A stretch of DNA of 51,324 nt from Candidatus Parabacteroides intestinigallinarum. Lineage in GTDB: Bacteria; Bacteroidota; Bacteroidia; Bacteroidales; Tannerellaceae. The translations under genes were made by a program, and so were the position numbers. The notes beneath the pieces were generated by a model that worked only from the letters and a program-made list of their open reading frames with translations, was not told where the DNA came from and searched no databases. Below, piece after piece: positions 8,378-15,638 of the stretch. The stretch covers positions 1 to 51,324 of the forward strand of contig DXEN01000016.1 in the NCBI GenBank assembly GCA_019114945.1, in the 5' to 3' direction. How positions within the stretch are numbered: position 1 is the stretch's first letter; every line of letters begins with the position of its first letter.

Positions 8378-8824
8378 ATGCAAGTTATTTTGAAAGAGGA
8401 TGTAGTGAATTTAGGCTACAAAGACGAGATCGTAACGGTAAAAGACGGTTACGGGCGTAACTTTCTAATCCCCACAGGCAAGGCCGTGATCGCTTCGGAG
8501 GCCGCTAAGAAAGTGTTGGCGGAGAACTTGAAGCAACGTGCGCACAAATTGGCGAAGATCAAGGCGGACGCTGAGGCGTTGGCTGAGAAGTTGGCGGGTG
8601 TTTCGTTGACAATCGGCGCGAAGACCAGCTCTACCGGAACGATTTTCGGTTCCGTGACGAATATCCAGATCGCGGATGCTTTGGCTAAGGCAGGTTTCGA
8701 GAATATCGATCGTAAGATTATCTATATTAAGGAGGCTGTTAAAGAGGTAGGTACATACAAGGCTCTTTTGAAACTTCACAAAGAAGTTTCGGTGGAGGTA
8801 CCTTTCGAGGTTGTTTCCGAGTAA
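8378..8824 (+). CDS. rplI: 50S ribosomal protein L9
   Basis: A 148-residue L9 with the N-terminal rRNA-binding domain ([32 protein letters not shown]), a connecting helix rich in Ala/Lys/Glu (about 45-75) and a C-terminal domain ([17 protein letters not shown]). L9 binds 23S rRNA domain V at the base of the L1 stalk and affects reading-frame fidelity. It is the last gene of the operon; a strong terminator follows 28 bases later. The ribosome site AAAGGAGG is clear. Confidence 0.97.
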   Translation: MQVILKEDVVNLGYKDEIVTVKDGYGRNFLIPTGKAVIASEAAKKVLAENLKQRAHKLAKIKADAEALAEKLAGVSLTIGAKTSSTGTIFGSVTNIQIADALAKAGFENIDRKIIYIKEAVKEVGTYKALLKLHKEVSVEVPFEVVSE

Positions 8825-8851
8825 GAATATTCCCGCGAAATAAGAATTCAA

Positions 8852-8886
8852 GAAGGAGGGTGATTGCGTAATCATCCTCTTTTTGT
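8852..8886 (+). terminator. Intrinsic terminator after rplI
   Basis: GAGGGTGATT and AATCATCCTC pair (one G-U) around a GCGT loop, followed by TTTTTG. It closes the ribosomal protein operon. Confidence 0.9.
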
Positions 8887-8906
8887 TTTAATTATCAAAA
8901 AAGAAA

Positions 8907-8936
8907 TTTGTCAATCCGCGAAAAACGTTACATTTG
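8907..8936 (+). promoter_or_regulatory. Promoter of the amidase gene
   Basis: TTTG (8907-8910), 18 bases, TACATTTG (8929-8936). It overlaps an upstream in-frame TTG at 8908, which therefore cannot be the start of the amidase; this supports the GTG at 8962. Confidence 0.75.
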
Positions 8937-8961
8937 TCCCCGAATTGTAAAGATCCGGGAA

Positions 8962-10122
8962 GTGAGTAAAATATCTTTTCAATATATAAGCCTGCTTTTC
9001 ATATGGGTTCTTTCGTGGCCGGCCATGACTTTACGGGCGAGCGAGAAATCTTTTACGATCGTAATCGACGCTGGACATGGGGGGAAAGATCCGGGCGCTC
9101 GCGGAACGAACGTCAACGAGAAAACGATCAATCTCTCTGTCGCCTTGAAATTGGGGAAGTTGATCGAGAATAACGCTCCGGATGTGCGGGTGATTTATAC
9201 GCGTACGACCGATCGATTCATCGAATTGGACGAACGGGCGAATATCGCGAATCGGAATAAGGCGGATCTTTTTATGTCTATTCATACCAATGCCGTCCGG
9301 CGTGGAAGTAGCGTGCAAGGCACGGAGACATATACGTTAGGTTTGGCCCGTAGCCAAGAGAACTTAGAGGTGGCGATGAGCGAGAACGCCGCGATTTTGT
9401 TGGAGGACAATTACCAGCAACGCTATGAGGGCTTCGACCCTAATTCCTCGGAATCGTATATCATTTTTGAATTCATGCAGAACAGGCACATGGATCAAAG
9501 TATTAACTTGGCTTCGGAGATCCAAAAATCGTTTACCGCGCAAGGGCGGGTGGACCGTGGTGTTCGGCAAGCCGGTTTCTTGGTCTTACGAAAGACCAGT
9601 ATGCCCAGTGTATTGGTCGAGTTAGGATATATTTCGAACCGTCAGGAAGAACGTTTTATGCGCTCTTCCGCGGGGCAGGATAAACTGGCGAGGGCGTTGT
9701 ATGAGGCTTTTGCCAAGTATAAGCGGGAATATGATCGCCGGAAGGGGAGCGGAACGAGCGTGGCGGCGTCCGTAACTCCGCTCGTGGAGCATAGCGAGGG
9801 GAAGACTCCCCCGCCGGGAAGTGAGGCCGATATCTTGCTTAAGAAAAAGGACGCGCTCGCGGATAAAGACACTGAAAGCCAGAAAGGCGCGGTGGTCTAT
9901 AAGGTCCAGATATTGACATCGGACAAGAAGCTTCCCGCGGGTTCCCGGCAGTTCAAGGGCTATCACCCCGTGGATTATTACAAAGAAAAAGGTCTCTATA
10001 AATATACGTATGGTGAGACAACAGATTTCGATTCGATTCGAAAAATCCGAAGAAAGGTGGCGAAAGATTTTAAAGACGCGTTTATCGTAGCCTTCAAGGA
10101 TGGGAAAAAAGTGAGATATTAA
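8962..10122 (+). CDS. N-acetylmuramoyl-L-alanine amidase, exported
   Basis: An Amidase_3-family zinc hydrolase that cuts the bond between N-acetylmuramic acid and L-Ala in peptidoglycan. The GTG at 8962 gives 386 residues and a signal peptide (MSKISFQYISLLFIWVLSWP, cut near LRA-S); a farther in-frame TTG lies inside the promoter. Zinc and catalytic residues are visible: H39 in IDAGHGG, E53 in NEKT, H108 in SIHTN and the Glu of LVELGYISN. A long insertion (TLGLARSQENLEVAMSEN) is typical of cell-division AmiC-like enzymes. The last 75 residues (YKVQIL to KKVRY) look like a degenerate SPOR-type septal-binding domain. The MCE gene follows 33 bases later, suggesting an envelope operon. Confidence 0.9.
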   Translation: MSKISFQYISLLFIWVLSWPAMTLRASEKSFTIVIDAGHGGKDPGARGTNVNEKTINLSVALKLGKLIENNAPDVRVIYTRTTDRFIELDERANIANRNKADLFMSIHTNAVRRGSSVQGTETYTLGLARSQENLEVAMSENAAILLEDNYQQRYEGFDPNSSESYIIFEFMQNRHMDQSINLASEIQKSFTAQGRVDRGVRQAGFLVLRKTSMPSVLVELGYISNRQEERFMRSSAGQDKLARALYEAFAKYKREYDRRKGSGTSVAASVTPLVEHSEGKTPPPGSEADILLKKKDALADKDTESQKGAVVYKVQILTSDKKLPAGSRQFKGYHPVDYYKEKGLYKYTYGETTDFDSIRKIRRKVAKDFKDAFIVAFKDGKKVRY

Positions 10123-10155
10123 TGTTGGATAAATATAGGTTATTAAATTAAGGAG

Positions 10156-11040
10156 ATGAAAATTGCGTTCACGAAAGAGGCGAAGATAGGGATCGTGTCG
10201 ATTGTAAGCTTGGTCCTATTGTATGTGGGGATTAATTATCTGAAGGGTATTAATCTGTTTAAACCGGTGAATCATTATTATGTAGCGTTCAATAACGTGA
10301 AAGGTATAACGATTTCAAGCCCTGTTTATGTGGAGGGATTCAAGGTGGGATTGGTGCGCGATATTGTGTACGATTACAACACTACCGGAAAGATTACCGT
10401 AGAGGTCAGCTTGGAAGATGAGATGCGGGTCAATAAGGGCAGTTATATTACGGTATTCAATAGTTTCTTAGGCGGGTCGGAATTGCATATACATTTAAAT
10501 ACGTATGTGGATGAGTACCTGAAGCCGGGTGATACGATAGAGGGTCGGATAGAGGAAGAGATGATGCAGGCCGTACAGGAGAAAATCCTGCCGGGCGTTG
10601 AGAGCCTGTTGCCTAAGATCGATTCGATCTTGAGTGGCTTACAGACCTTGATCGCTCATCCCGCGTTGTCTGTGTCATTAAGTCATATAGAGAAGACAAC
10701 CGGCAATTTGGAGGTGTCGAGTCGCCAGTTGAATCAACTTCTTAGCGAGGATGTGCCCGGCATCGTGAATAATTTGCGGACAATCACCGATAATTTCTCT
10801 ACGGTCAGCGGAAACTTGAAAGAGTTGGACCTGGCTTCTACGGTCAATGCTATCAACGCCACGTTGGCGAACTTGAAATTGACAACGGATAAGTTGAACG
10901 CTACGGATAATAGTTTGGGATTGCTTTTGAACGATAGAGGTCTGTATGACAACTTGAATGGCACGATGGACAATGCTTCCAAATTGTTGTTGGATTTGCG
11001 GGAGAATCCGAAAAGGTACGTTCATTTCTCTGTTTTTTAG
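10156..11040 (+). CDS. MCE/MlaD-family lipid transport protein
   Basis: A 294-residue protein with one N-terminal membrane anchor (about 11-30, GIVSIVSLVLLYVGINYL) and an MCE domain (about 38-118: YYVAFNNVKGITISSPVYV, GFKVGLV). The rest is a helical region (about 130-290) with repeated NL/LN pairs typical of periplasmic MCE proteins. In the Mla system such subunits form hexameric rings that carry phospholipids between membranes. No MlaE or MlaF is next to it, so it probably works with partners encoded elsewhere. The ribosome site AAGGAG directly abuts the ATG, an unusually short spacing. It follows the amidase and likely shares its transcript. Confidence 0.88.
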   Translation: MKIAFTKEAKIGIVSIVSLVLLYVGINYLKGINLFKPVNHYYVAFNNVKGITISSPVYVEGFKVGLVRDIVYDYNTTGKITVEVSLEDEMRVNKGSYITVFNSFLGGSELHIHLNTYVDEYLKPGDTIEGRIEEEMMQAVQEKILPGVESLLPKIDSILSGLQTLIAHPALSVSLSHIEKTTGNLEVSSRQLNQLLSEDVPGIVNNLRTITDNFSTVSGNLKELDLASTVNAINATLANLKLTTDKLNATDNSLGLLLNDRGLYDNLNGTMDNASKLLLDLRENPKRYVHFSVF

Positions 11041-11407
11041 GGCGGGAAAAAGATCCGGGATGAGCAGGCGGATTATTTAGAATCATTCTAATTAATCAAA
11101 AAAACGAATCCGGGGGTTATGATATGTGTAAGGTCTTTGGGGTAAGTGAGATAACCGCGTCCAAAGGCCTTACTCCTTTATAGTGCGCCTCTTGGCCGGT
11201 GGCGAAAGAGCGCTGAAATAAAGCCGCTTTTCTTTGTTGATGCATAAAAAGACTATGAAAATCAAAGCGTTATAGGTAACTATCTGAATGTAAAATGAAT
11301 ATTGAATAATTAAATCCACCAAATAAATTGGCGTTTTTTTTTTCAGAATTAATTTCTAAACTTTGTACACCGAATGAGAGAAATCAAAGTGAGAGAAAGA
11401 AGGTAAG
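11041..11407 (+). other. 367-base gap with two inverted repeats, no gene seen
   Basis: No convincing reading frame. It holds a perfect 7-bp palindrome (TTAGAAT-C-ATTCTAA, 11077-11091) and a 13-bp stem with one G-U pair (11128-11140 with 11161-11173, 20-base loop). The second lacks a T-run, so it is a poor intrinsic terminator. It is followed by a GC-rich segment up to about 11235 that can fold further. The region could hold a structured leader or small RNA; this is inference. Confidence 0.45.
11357..11365 (+). promoter_or_regulatory. Possible -7 region of the dnaA promoter
   Basis: TAAACTTTG lies 42 bases before the dnaA ATG. It has one base more than the TAnnTTTG consensus and no well-spaced TTTG upstream, so the call is weak. 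Confidence 0.35.
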
Positions 11408-12808
11408 ATGCATACAGATTATCAGACATTGTGGAACAGCTGCCTCGCGATTATCAAGGATATCGTGCCAGAGGTCGCTTATAATACATGGTTCGTGCCG
11501 ATTGTACCATTGGCATATGAGGAGAATAAGTTTACGATTCAAGTGCCCAGCCAATTCTTTTATGAGTATTTGGAGGAGAAATATGTAAACGTGTTGAAAT
11601 CTACCTTGTATCGTGTGATGGGAAAGGGAACTATTCTGATTTATCGCATCATGGTAGATAAGACGACGGGTGGAACGATCGATTATCCGGGCGGAAATAA
11701 CAATACTACGGAGGCGAAGAAGAAGCCTGCTGTGCCCGAGGTGCGGATTCCCGGTGTCTTTACTCCGATACCACCGCAAGATTGGGACTCTCACTTGAAT
11801 CCCAAATATAATTTTGATAATTATTTTGAGGGAGCCAGCAACAAGCTTGTCCGTACGGCGGGAGAGGCTGTAGCGCAAAATCCGGGGAAGACGACATTTA
11901 ATCCTTTGTTCATATTCGGTCCCTCCGGAGTTGGAAAAACGCACTTATGCCATGCGATTGGTTTGCGTGTGCGGGAATTGTATCCGACAAAGAAGGTGTT
12001 ATATGTTACTTCTCATGAGTTTCGCGTACAATTTACCGATGCTATCCGTAAGAACATGACAAACGATTTCCTGCATTTTTATCAGCAAATCGATGTCTTG
12101 ATCTTGGATGATATACAGGAGTTGATCGGGATGGACAAGACCCAGAATACATTCTTCCATATATTTAATCATCTTCATCAATTGGGGAAGCAGTTGATTA
12201 TGACATCCGATAAGCCCCCTGTGGATTTGCAAGGCATGGAAGAGCGCTTGATTACTCGTTTGAAGTGGGGGCTGACCGCTGAATTGTGCCGTCCGGATTT
12301 GGATTTGCGTAAGAAGATCTTGAAGAATAAGATCAATCAGGATGGAATTGTTATACCCGAAGAAGTCTTTGAGTTTATCGCGGATAATGTCACGGAGAAT
12401 GTTCGCGACTTGGAGGGAGTGCCAGTCTCTTTAATGGCGAGTGCGGTATTCAATAACCGGGAAATTGATTTGCCGTTGGCGAAACGGGTAATCGGCCAGG
12501 TAATCCGTTTAGAGAAAAAACAACTTTCCGTGCAGGCTATCCAAAGCGTGGTGTGCGATTATTTTAACTTGGAGCAAGCGGCTATTCAAACCAATTCTCG
12601 CAAGCGAGAGATTGTACAAGCGCGTCAAATCACGATGTACTTGGCGAAGAAATATACGGATTCCTCGTTGTCGTGCATTGGGAAGATCGTGGGGAAAAGG
12701 GATCATGCGACGGTTTTACATGCCTGTAAGACCATTCGGGATCAGATAGAGACGAATAAGTCATTTCGTTCCTCGGTGGAAGAGATTGAGGGCTTGCTCA
12801 TGAATTAA
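11408..12808 (+). CDS. dnaA: Chromosomal replication initiator DnaA
   Basis: A 466-residue DnaA with the usual four domains: N-terminal DnaB/DiaA-interaction domain (about 1-85, WNSCLAIIKDIVPEVAYNTWF), a short linker, an AAA+ ATPase (about 130-355) and the C-terminal DNA-binding domain. Walker A is GPSGVGKTH and Walker B is LILDDIQ. The DnaA signature near the end (SCIGKIVGKRDHATVLHACKTI) reads the 9-base DnaA box. DnaA-ATP opens the origin and loads helicase. A terminator follows at once, and DnaA-box-like sites lie between it and nrdJ, so this may be near the origin. The start ATG has AGGTAAG upstream. Confidence 0.97.
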   Translation: MHTDYQTLWNSCLAIIKDIVPEVAYNTWFVPIVPLAYEENKFTIQVPSQFFYEYLEEKYVNVLKSTLYRVMGKGTILIYRIMVDKTTGGTIDYPGGNNNTTEAKKKPAVPEVRIPGVFTPIPPQDWDSHLNPKYNFDNYFEGASNKLVRTAGEAVAQNPGKTTFNPLFIFGPSGVGKTHLCHAIGLRVRELYPTKKVLYVTSHEFRVQFTDAIRKNMTNDFLHFYQQIDVLILDDIQELIGMDKTQNTFFHIFNHLHQLGKQLIMTSDKPPVDLQGMEERLITRLKWGLTAELCRPDLDLRKKILKNKINQDGIVIPEEVFEFIADNVTENVRDLEGVPVSLMASAVFNNREIDLPLAKRVIGQVIRLEKKQLSVQAIQSVVCDYFNLEQAAIQTNSRKREIVQARQITMYLAKKYTDSSLSCIGKIVGKRDHATVLHACKTIRDQIETNKSFRSSVEEIEGLLMN

Positions 12809-12831
12809 GAAGAGATTGTAGAGTTGAGATA

Positions 12832-12869
12832 GGGTGGGAATATCGTGGAAGCGGTATTCTCACCTTTTT
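12832..12869 (+). terminator. Intrinsic terminator after dnaA
   Basis: GGTGGGAATA (12833-12842) pairs with TATTCTCACC (12855-12864) with one G-U pair, followed by TTTTTC. It ends the dnaA transcript. Confidence 0.88.
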
Positions 12870-12942
12870 CTTTTTGGAGAACCTGATTGTTGTGCGCGTT
12901 TTCTTTTTGGAAAACTTTGTGGGGGCCTTTTATCGTTTAATT

Positions 12943-13023
12943 AGTTGATAATGTGGATTGAAATGATGGAAAATGGAAAACTTATCAACAATTTCCTTTT
13001 TTCTGTCGGTGTAATTTGGATAA
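12943..13023. other. Cluster of four DnaA-box-like 9-mers (possible origin or operator)
   Basis: Compared with TTATCCACA: AGTTGATAA at 12943-12951 (reverse TTATCAACT), TGTGGATTG at 12952-12960 (reverse CAATCCACA), TTATCAACA at 12982-12990 and TTTGGATAA at 13015-13023 (reverse TTATCCAAA). The last two are one base off consensus, the first two are two bases off. The last overlaps the -33 element of the nrdJ promoter. The surrounding sequence is AT-rich. They may form an origin element or let DnaA control nrdJ. Confidence 0.4.
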
Positions 13024-13046
13024 CTGATAAAGTATCCGTAAACTTG
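13015..13046 (+). promoter_or_regulatory. Promoter of nrdJ
   Basis: TTTG (13015-13018), 20 bases, TAAACTTG (13039-13046), one base off consensus. It leaves a leader of about 20-25 bases before the GTG at 13075, too short for a cobalamin riboswitch. Confidence 0.65.
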
Positions 13047-13074
13047 CACTCGCAAAAAATAAGAGCAGATAGTC

Positions 13075-15612
13075 GTGGACCGTAAAACTTACACTTTTGA
13101 TGAAGCCTTTAAGGCCTCACTGGATTACTTTGGTGGTGATGAGCTGGCCGCTAAAGTATGGGTAAATAAGTATGCCCTGAAAGATGGATTCGGAAATATT
13201 TACGAGAAATCGCCCGTGGATATGCACCGTCGTTTGGCGAAGGAAATCGCCCGGGTGGAGCGGAAATATCCAAATCCATTGTCTGAACAGGAATTATTCG
13301 ACCTGTTTGATCATTTCCGTTACATCATTCCTCAAGGAAGTCCGATGACGGGAATTGGCAATGATTATCAAATTGCCTCACTCTCTAATTGTTTTGTGAT
13401 AGGCTTGGATGGGGAAGCGGATTCCTATGGCGCCATTATCCGTATTGATGAGGAGCAAGTACAATTGATGAAACGGCGCGGTGGAGTAGGGCACGATCTT
13501 TCTCATATCCGCCCGAAAGGTTCACCGGTCAAGAACTCGGCTTTGACTTCCACCGGATTAGTGCCTTTTATGGAACGTTATTCCAATTCCACACGCGAGG
13601 TGGCGCAAGATGGCCGGCGAGGAGCTTTGATGTTGAGCGTCTCTATCAAACATCCGGATTCGGAGGCATTCATTGACGCTAAGATGACAGAGGGAAAAGT
13701 GACGGGGGCGAACGTATCGGTCAAGATAGACGATGACTTCATGAAGGCCGCGATTGATGGCGGTGTTTATAAGCAGCAATATCCGATCGATGCGGAAAGC
13801 CCGTTGTATGAGAAGGAGATCGACGCTTCCGCCTTGTGGAAAAAAATTATCCATAACGCTTGGAAATCGGCGGAGCCTGGCGTATTGTTCTGGGATACGA
13901 TCTTGCGCGAATCAGTGCCGGATTGTTATGCCGATTTGGGTTTCCGGACGGTGTCTACAAATCCTTGTGGAGAGATTCCGCTTTGTCCGTATGATAGTTG
14001 CCGTTTGCTAGCGATTAATTTGTATTCATACGTGATGAAGCCGTTTACGTCCGAGGCTTATTTTGATTTTGATTTATTCCAGAAGCACGTAGGGCTGGCT
14101 CAACGTATCATGGATGATATTATCGATTTGGAATCGGAGAAGATCGAGAAGATTTTGGAGAAAATAGACTCGGATCCGGAATCGTTGGAGATCAAGCAGA
14201 CAGAACGTCATTTGTGGGAGAAAATACAGCATAAAACGTTGCAAGGACGCCGTACGGGAGTGGGAATTACGGCGGAGGGCGATATGCTCGCCGCTTTGGG
14301 CTTACGCTATGGTACGGATGAGGCGACCGATTATGCGGAGAGCGTACAGAAGGCATTGGCTCTGGCCGCTTATCGTTCCTCGGTTCATTTGGCGAAAGAG
14401 CGTGGAGCGTTTGAGGTATTTGACGCGAAGCGGGAAGAGAACAACCCCTTTATCAATCGTTTGCGTGAGGCTGATCCATCCTTGTATACCGATATGGTAA
14501 AATATGGCCGTCGTAATATCGCTTGTTTGACAATCGCTCCGACAGGTACGACCAGTTTGATGACGCAAACGACATCGGGTATCGAGCCTGTGTTTTTACC
14601 CGTTTATAAACGTAGGCGCAAAGTGAACCCGAACGATGCCGAGGCACGTGTGGATTTTGTCGATGAAACGGGGGATGCTTTCGAGGAATATATCGTGTTC
14701 CATCATAAGTTTGTTACTTGGATGCAGGCGAATGGCTATTCTACGACAAAGAAATACTCGCAAGAGGAGGTCGATGAGTTAGTCGCTAAATCCCCTTATT
14801 TTAAGGCTACCTCCAATGACGTGGATTGGTTGCAGAAGGTGCGTATGCAAGGTCGTATTCAAAAATGGGTGGATCATTCGATCAGCGTGACGATTAATCT
14901 GCCGAATAACGTGACAGAGGATTTGGTCGATTCTCTTTATGTAGAGGCTTGGCGTTGCGGATGCAAGGGATGTACCGTATATCGGGATGGATCGCGTGCC
15001 GGCGTATTATTGGCGACAGATAAGAAAAAGAAAGACGATTGCAATTGCATGCAACCACCGATCATCGTTTCTACCCGTCCGCGGGAGTTGGAGGCGGATG
15101 TCGTGAAGTTCCAAAATAACCGGGAACGTTGGATCGCTTTTGTCGGTTTGTTGAATGGGCGTCCTTACGAGATTTTTACCGGTCTTGCGGATGACGACGA
15201 AGGTATCATGCTTCCCAAGCATGTATCCAAGGGTTCGATTATAAAGAACTATGACGAGGATGGCAAGAAGCATTACGATTTCCAATTCAAGAATAAGCGT
15301 GGTTATAAGATGACAATCGAGGGTTTGGATGGTAAGTTTAATCCGGAGTATTGGAACTACGCGAAATTGATATCGGGCGTACTTCGTTATGGGATGCCAA
15401 TCGACCAGGTTATCAAATTGATACAAGGAATGGAATTGAACAGTGAATCCATTAACACGTGGAAGAATGGCGTGGAACGTGCTTTGAAGAAGTATCTTCC
15501 GAACGGGACGGAGGCAAAAGGGCAAAAATGTCCGAATTGTGGCTTGGAGACTTTGGTGTACCAAGAGGGATGCTTGATTTGCACGAATTGCGGTGCCTCG
15601 AAATGTGGTTGA
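13075..15612 (+). CDS. nrdJ: B12-dependent (class II) ribonucleotide reductase
   Basis: An 845-residue adenosylcobalamin-dependent reductase that makes deoxyribonucleotides without oxygen, fitting an anaerobic gut organism. The start is a GTG; the next Met lies beyond conserved sequence. The 10-stranded barrel carries the redox cysteine in LSNCFVIG (C106) and the finger-loop NPCGE motif (C298, E300). The last 27 residues form a CPNC...CTNC zinc-ribbon-like tail and a final SKCG, the usual C-terminal redox shuttle region. It is a single polypeptide without NrdR-type inverted boxes that I could see. DnaA-box-like sites overlap its promoter. malQ follows 26 bases later. Confidence 0.94.
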   Translation: MDRKTYTFDEAFKASLDYFGGDELAAKVWVNKYALKDGFGNIYEKSPVDMHRRLAKEIARVERKYPNPLSEQELFDLFDHFRYIIPQGSPMTGIGNDYQIASLSNCFVIGLDGEADSYGAIIRIDEEQVQLMKRRGGVGHDLSHIRPKGSPVKNSALTSTGLVPFMERYSNSTREVAQDGRRGALMLSVSIKHPDSEAFIDAKMTEGKVTGANVSVKIDDDFMKAAIDGGVYKQQYPIDAESPLYEKEIDASALWKKIIHNAWKSAEPGVLFWDTILRESVPDCYADLGFRTVSTNPCGEIPLCPYDSCRLLAINLYSYVMKPFTSEAYFDFDLFQKHVGLAQRIMDDIIDLESEKIEKILEKIDSDPESLEIKQTERHLWEKIQHKTLQGRRTGVGITAEGDMLAALGLRYGTDEATDYAESVQKALALAAYRSSVHLAKERGAFEVFDAKREENNPFINRLREADPSLYTDMVKYGRRNIACLTIAPTGTTSLMTQTTSGIEPVFLPVYKRRRKVNPNDAEARVDFVDETGDAFEEYIVFHHKFVTWMQANGYSTTKKYSQEEVDELVAKSPYFKATSNDVDWLQKVRMQGRIQKWVDHSISVTINLPNNVTEDLVDSLYVEAWRCGCKGCTVYRDGSRAGVLLATDKKKKDDCNCMQPPIIVSTRPRELEADVVKFQNNRERWIAFVGLLNGRPYEIFTGLADDDEGIMLPKHVSKGSIIKNYDEDGKKHYDFQFKNKRGYKMTIEGLDGKFNPEYWNYAKLISGVLRYGMPIDQVIKLIQGMELNSESINTWKNGVERALKKYLPNGTEAKGQKCPNCGLETLVYQEGCLICTNCGASKCG

Positions 15613-15638
15613 AGTGATGGATTAAAATATCTATTACC

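Noticed and set aside
12870-13074. Cobalamin riboswitch ahead of the B12-dependent reductase
   Set aside because: The promoter at 13015-13046 leaves a leader under 30 bases, and no B12-box-like sequence was seen.
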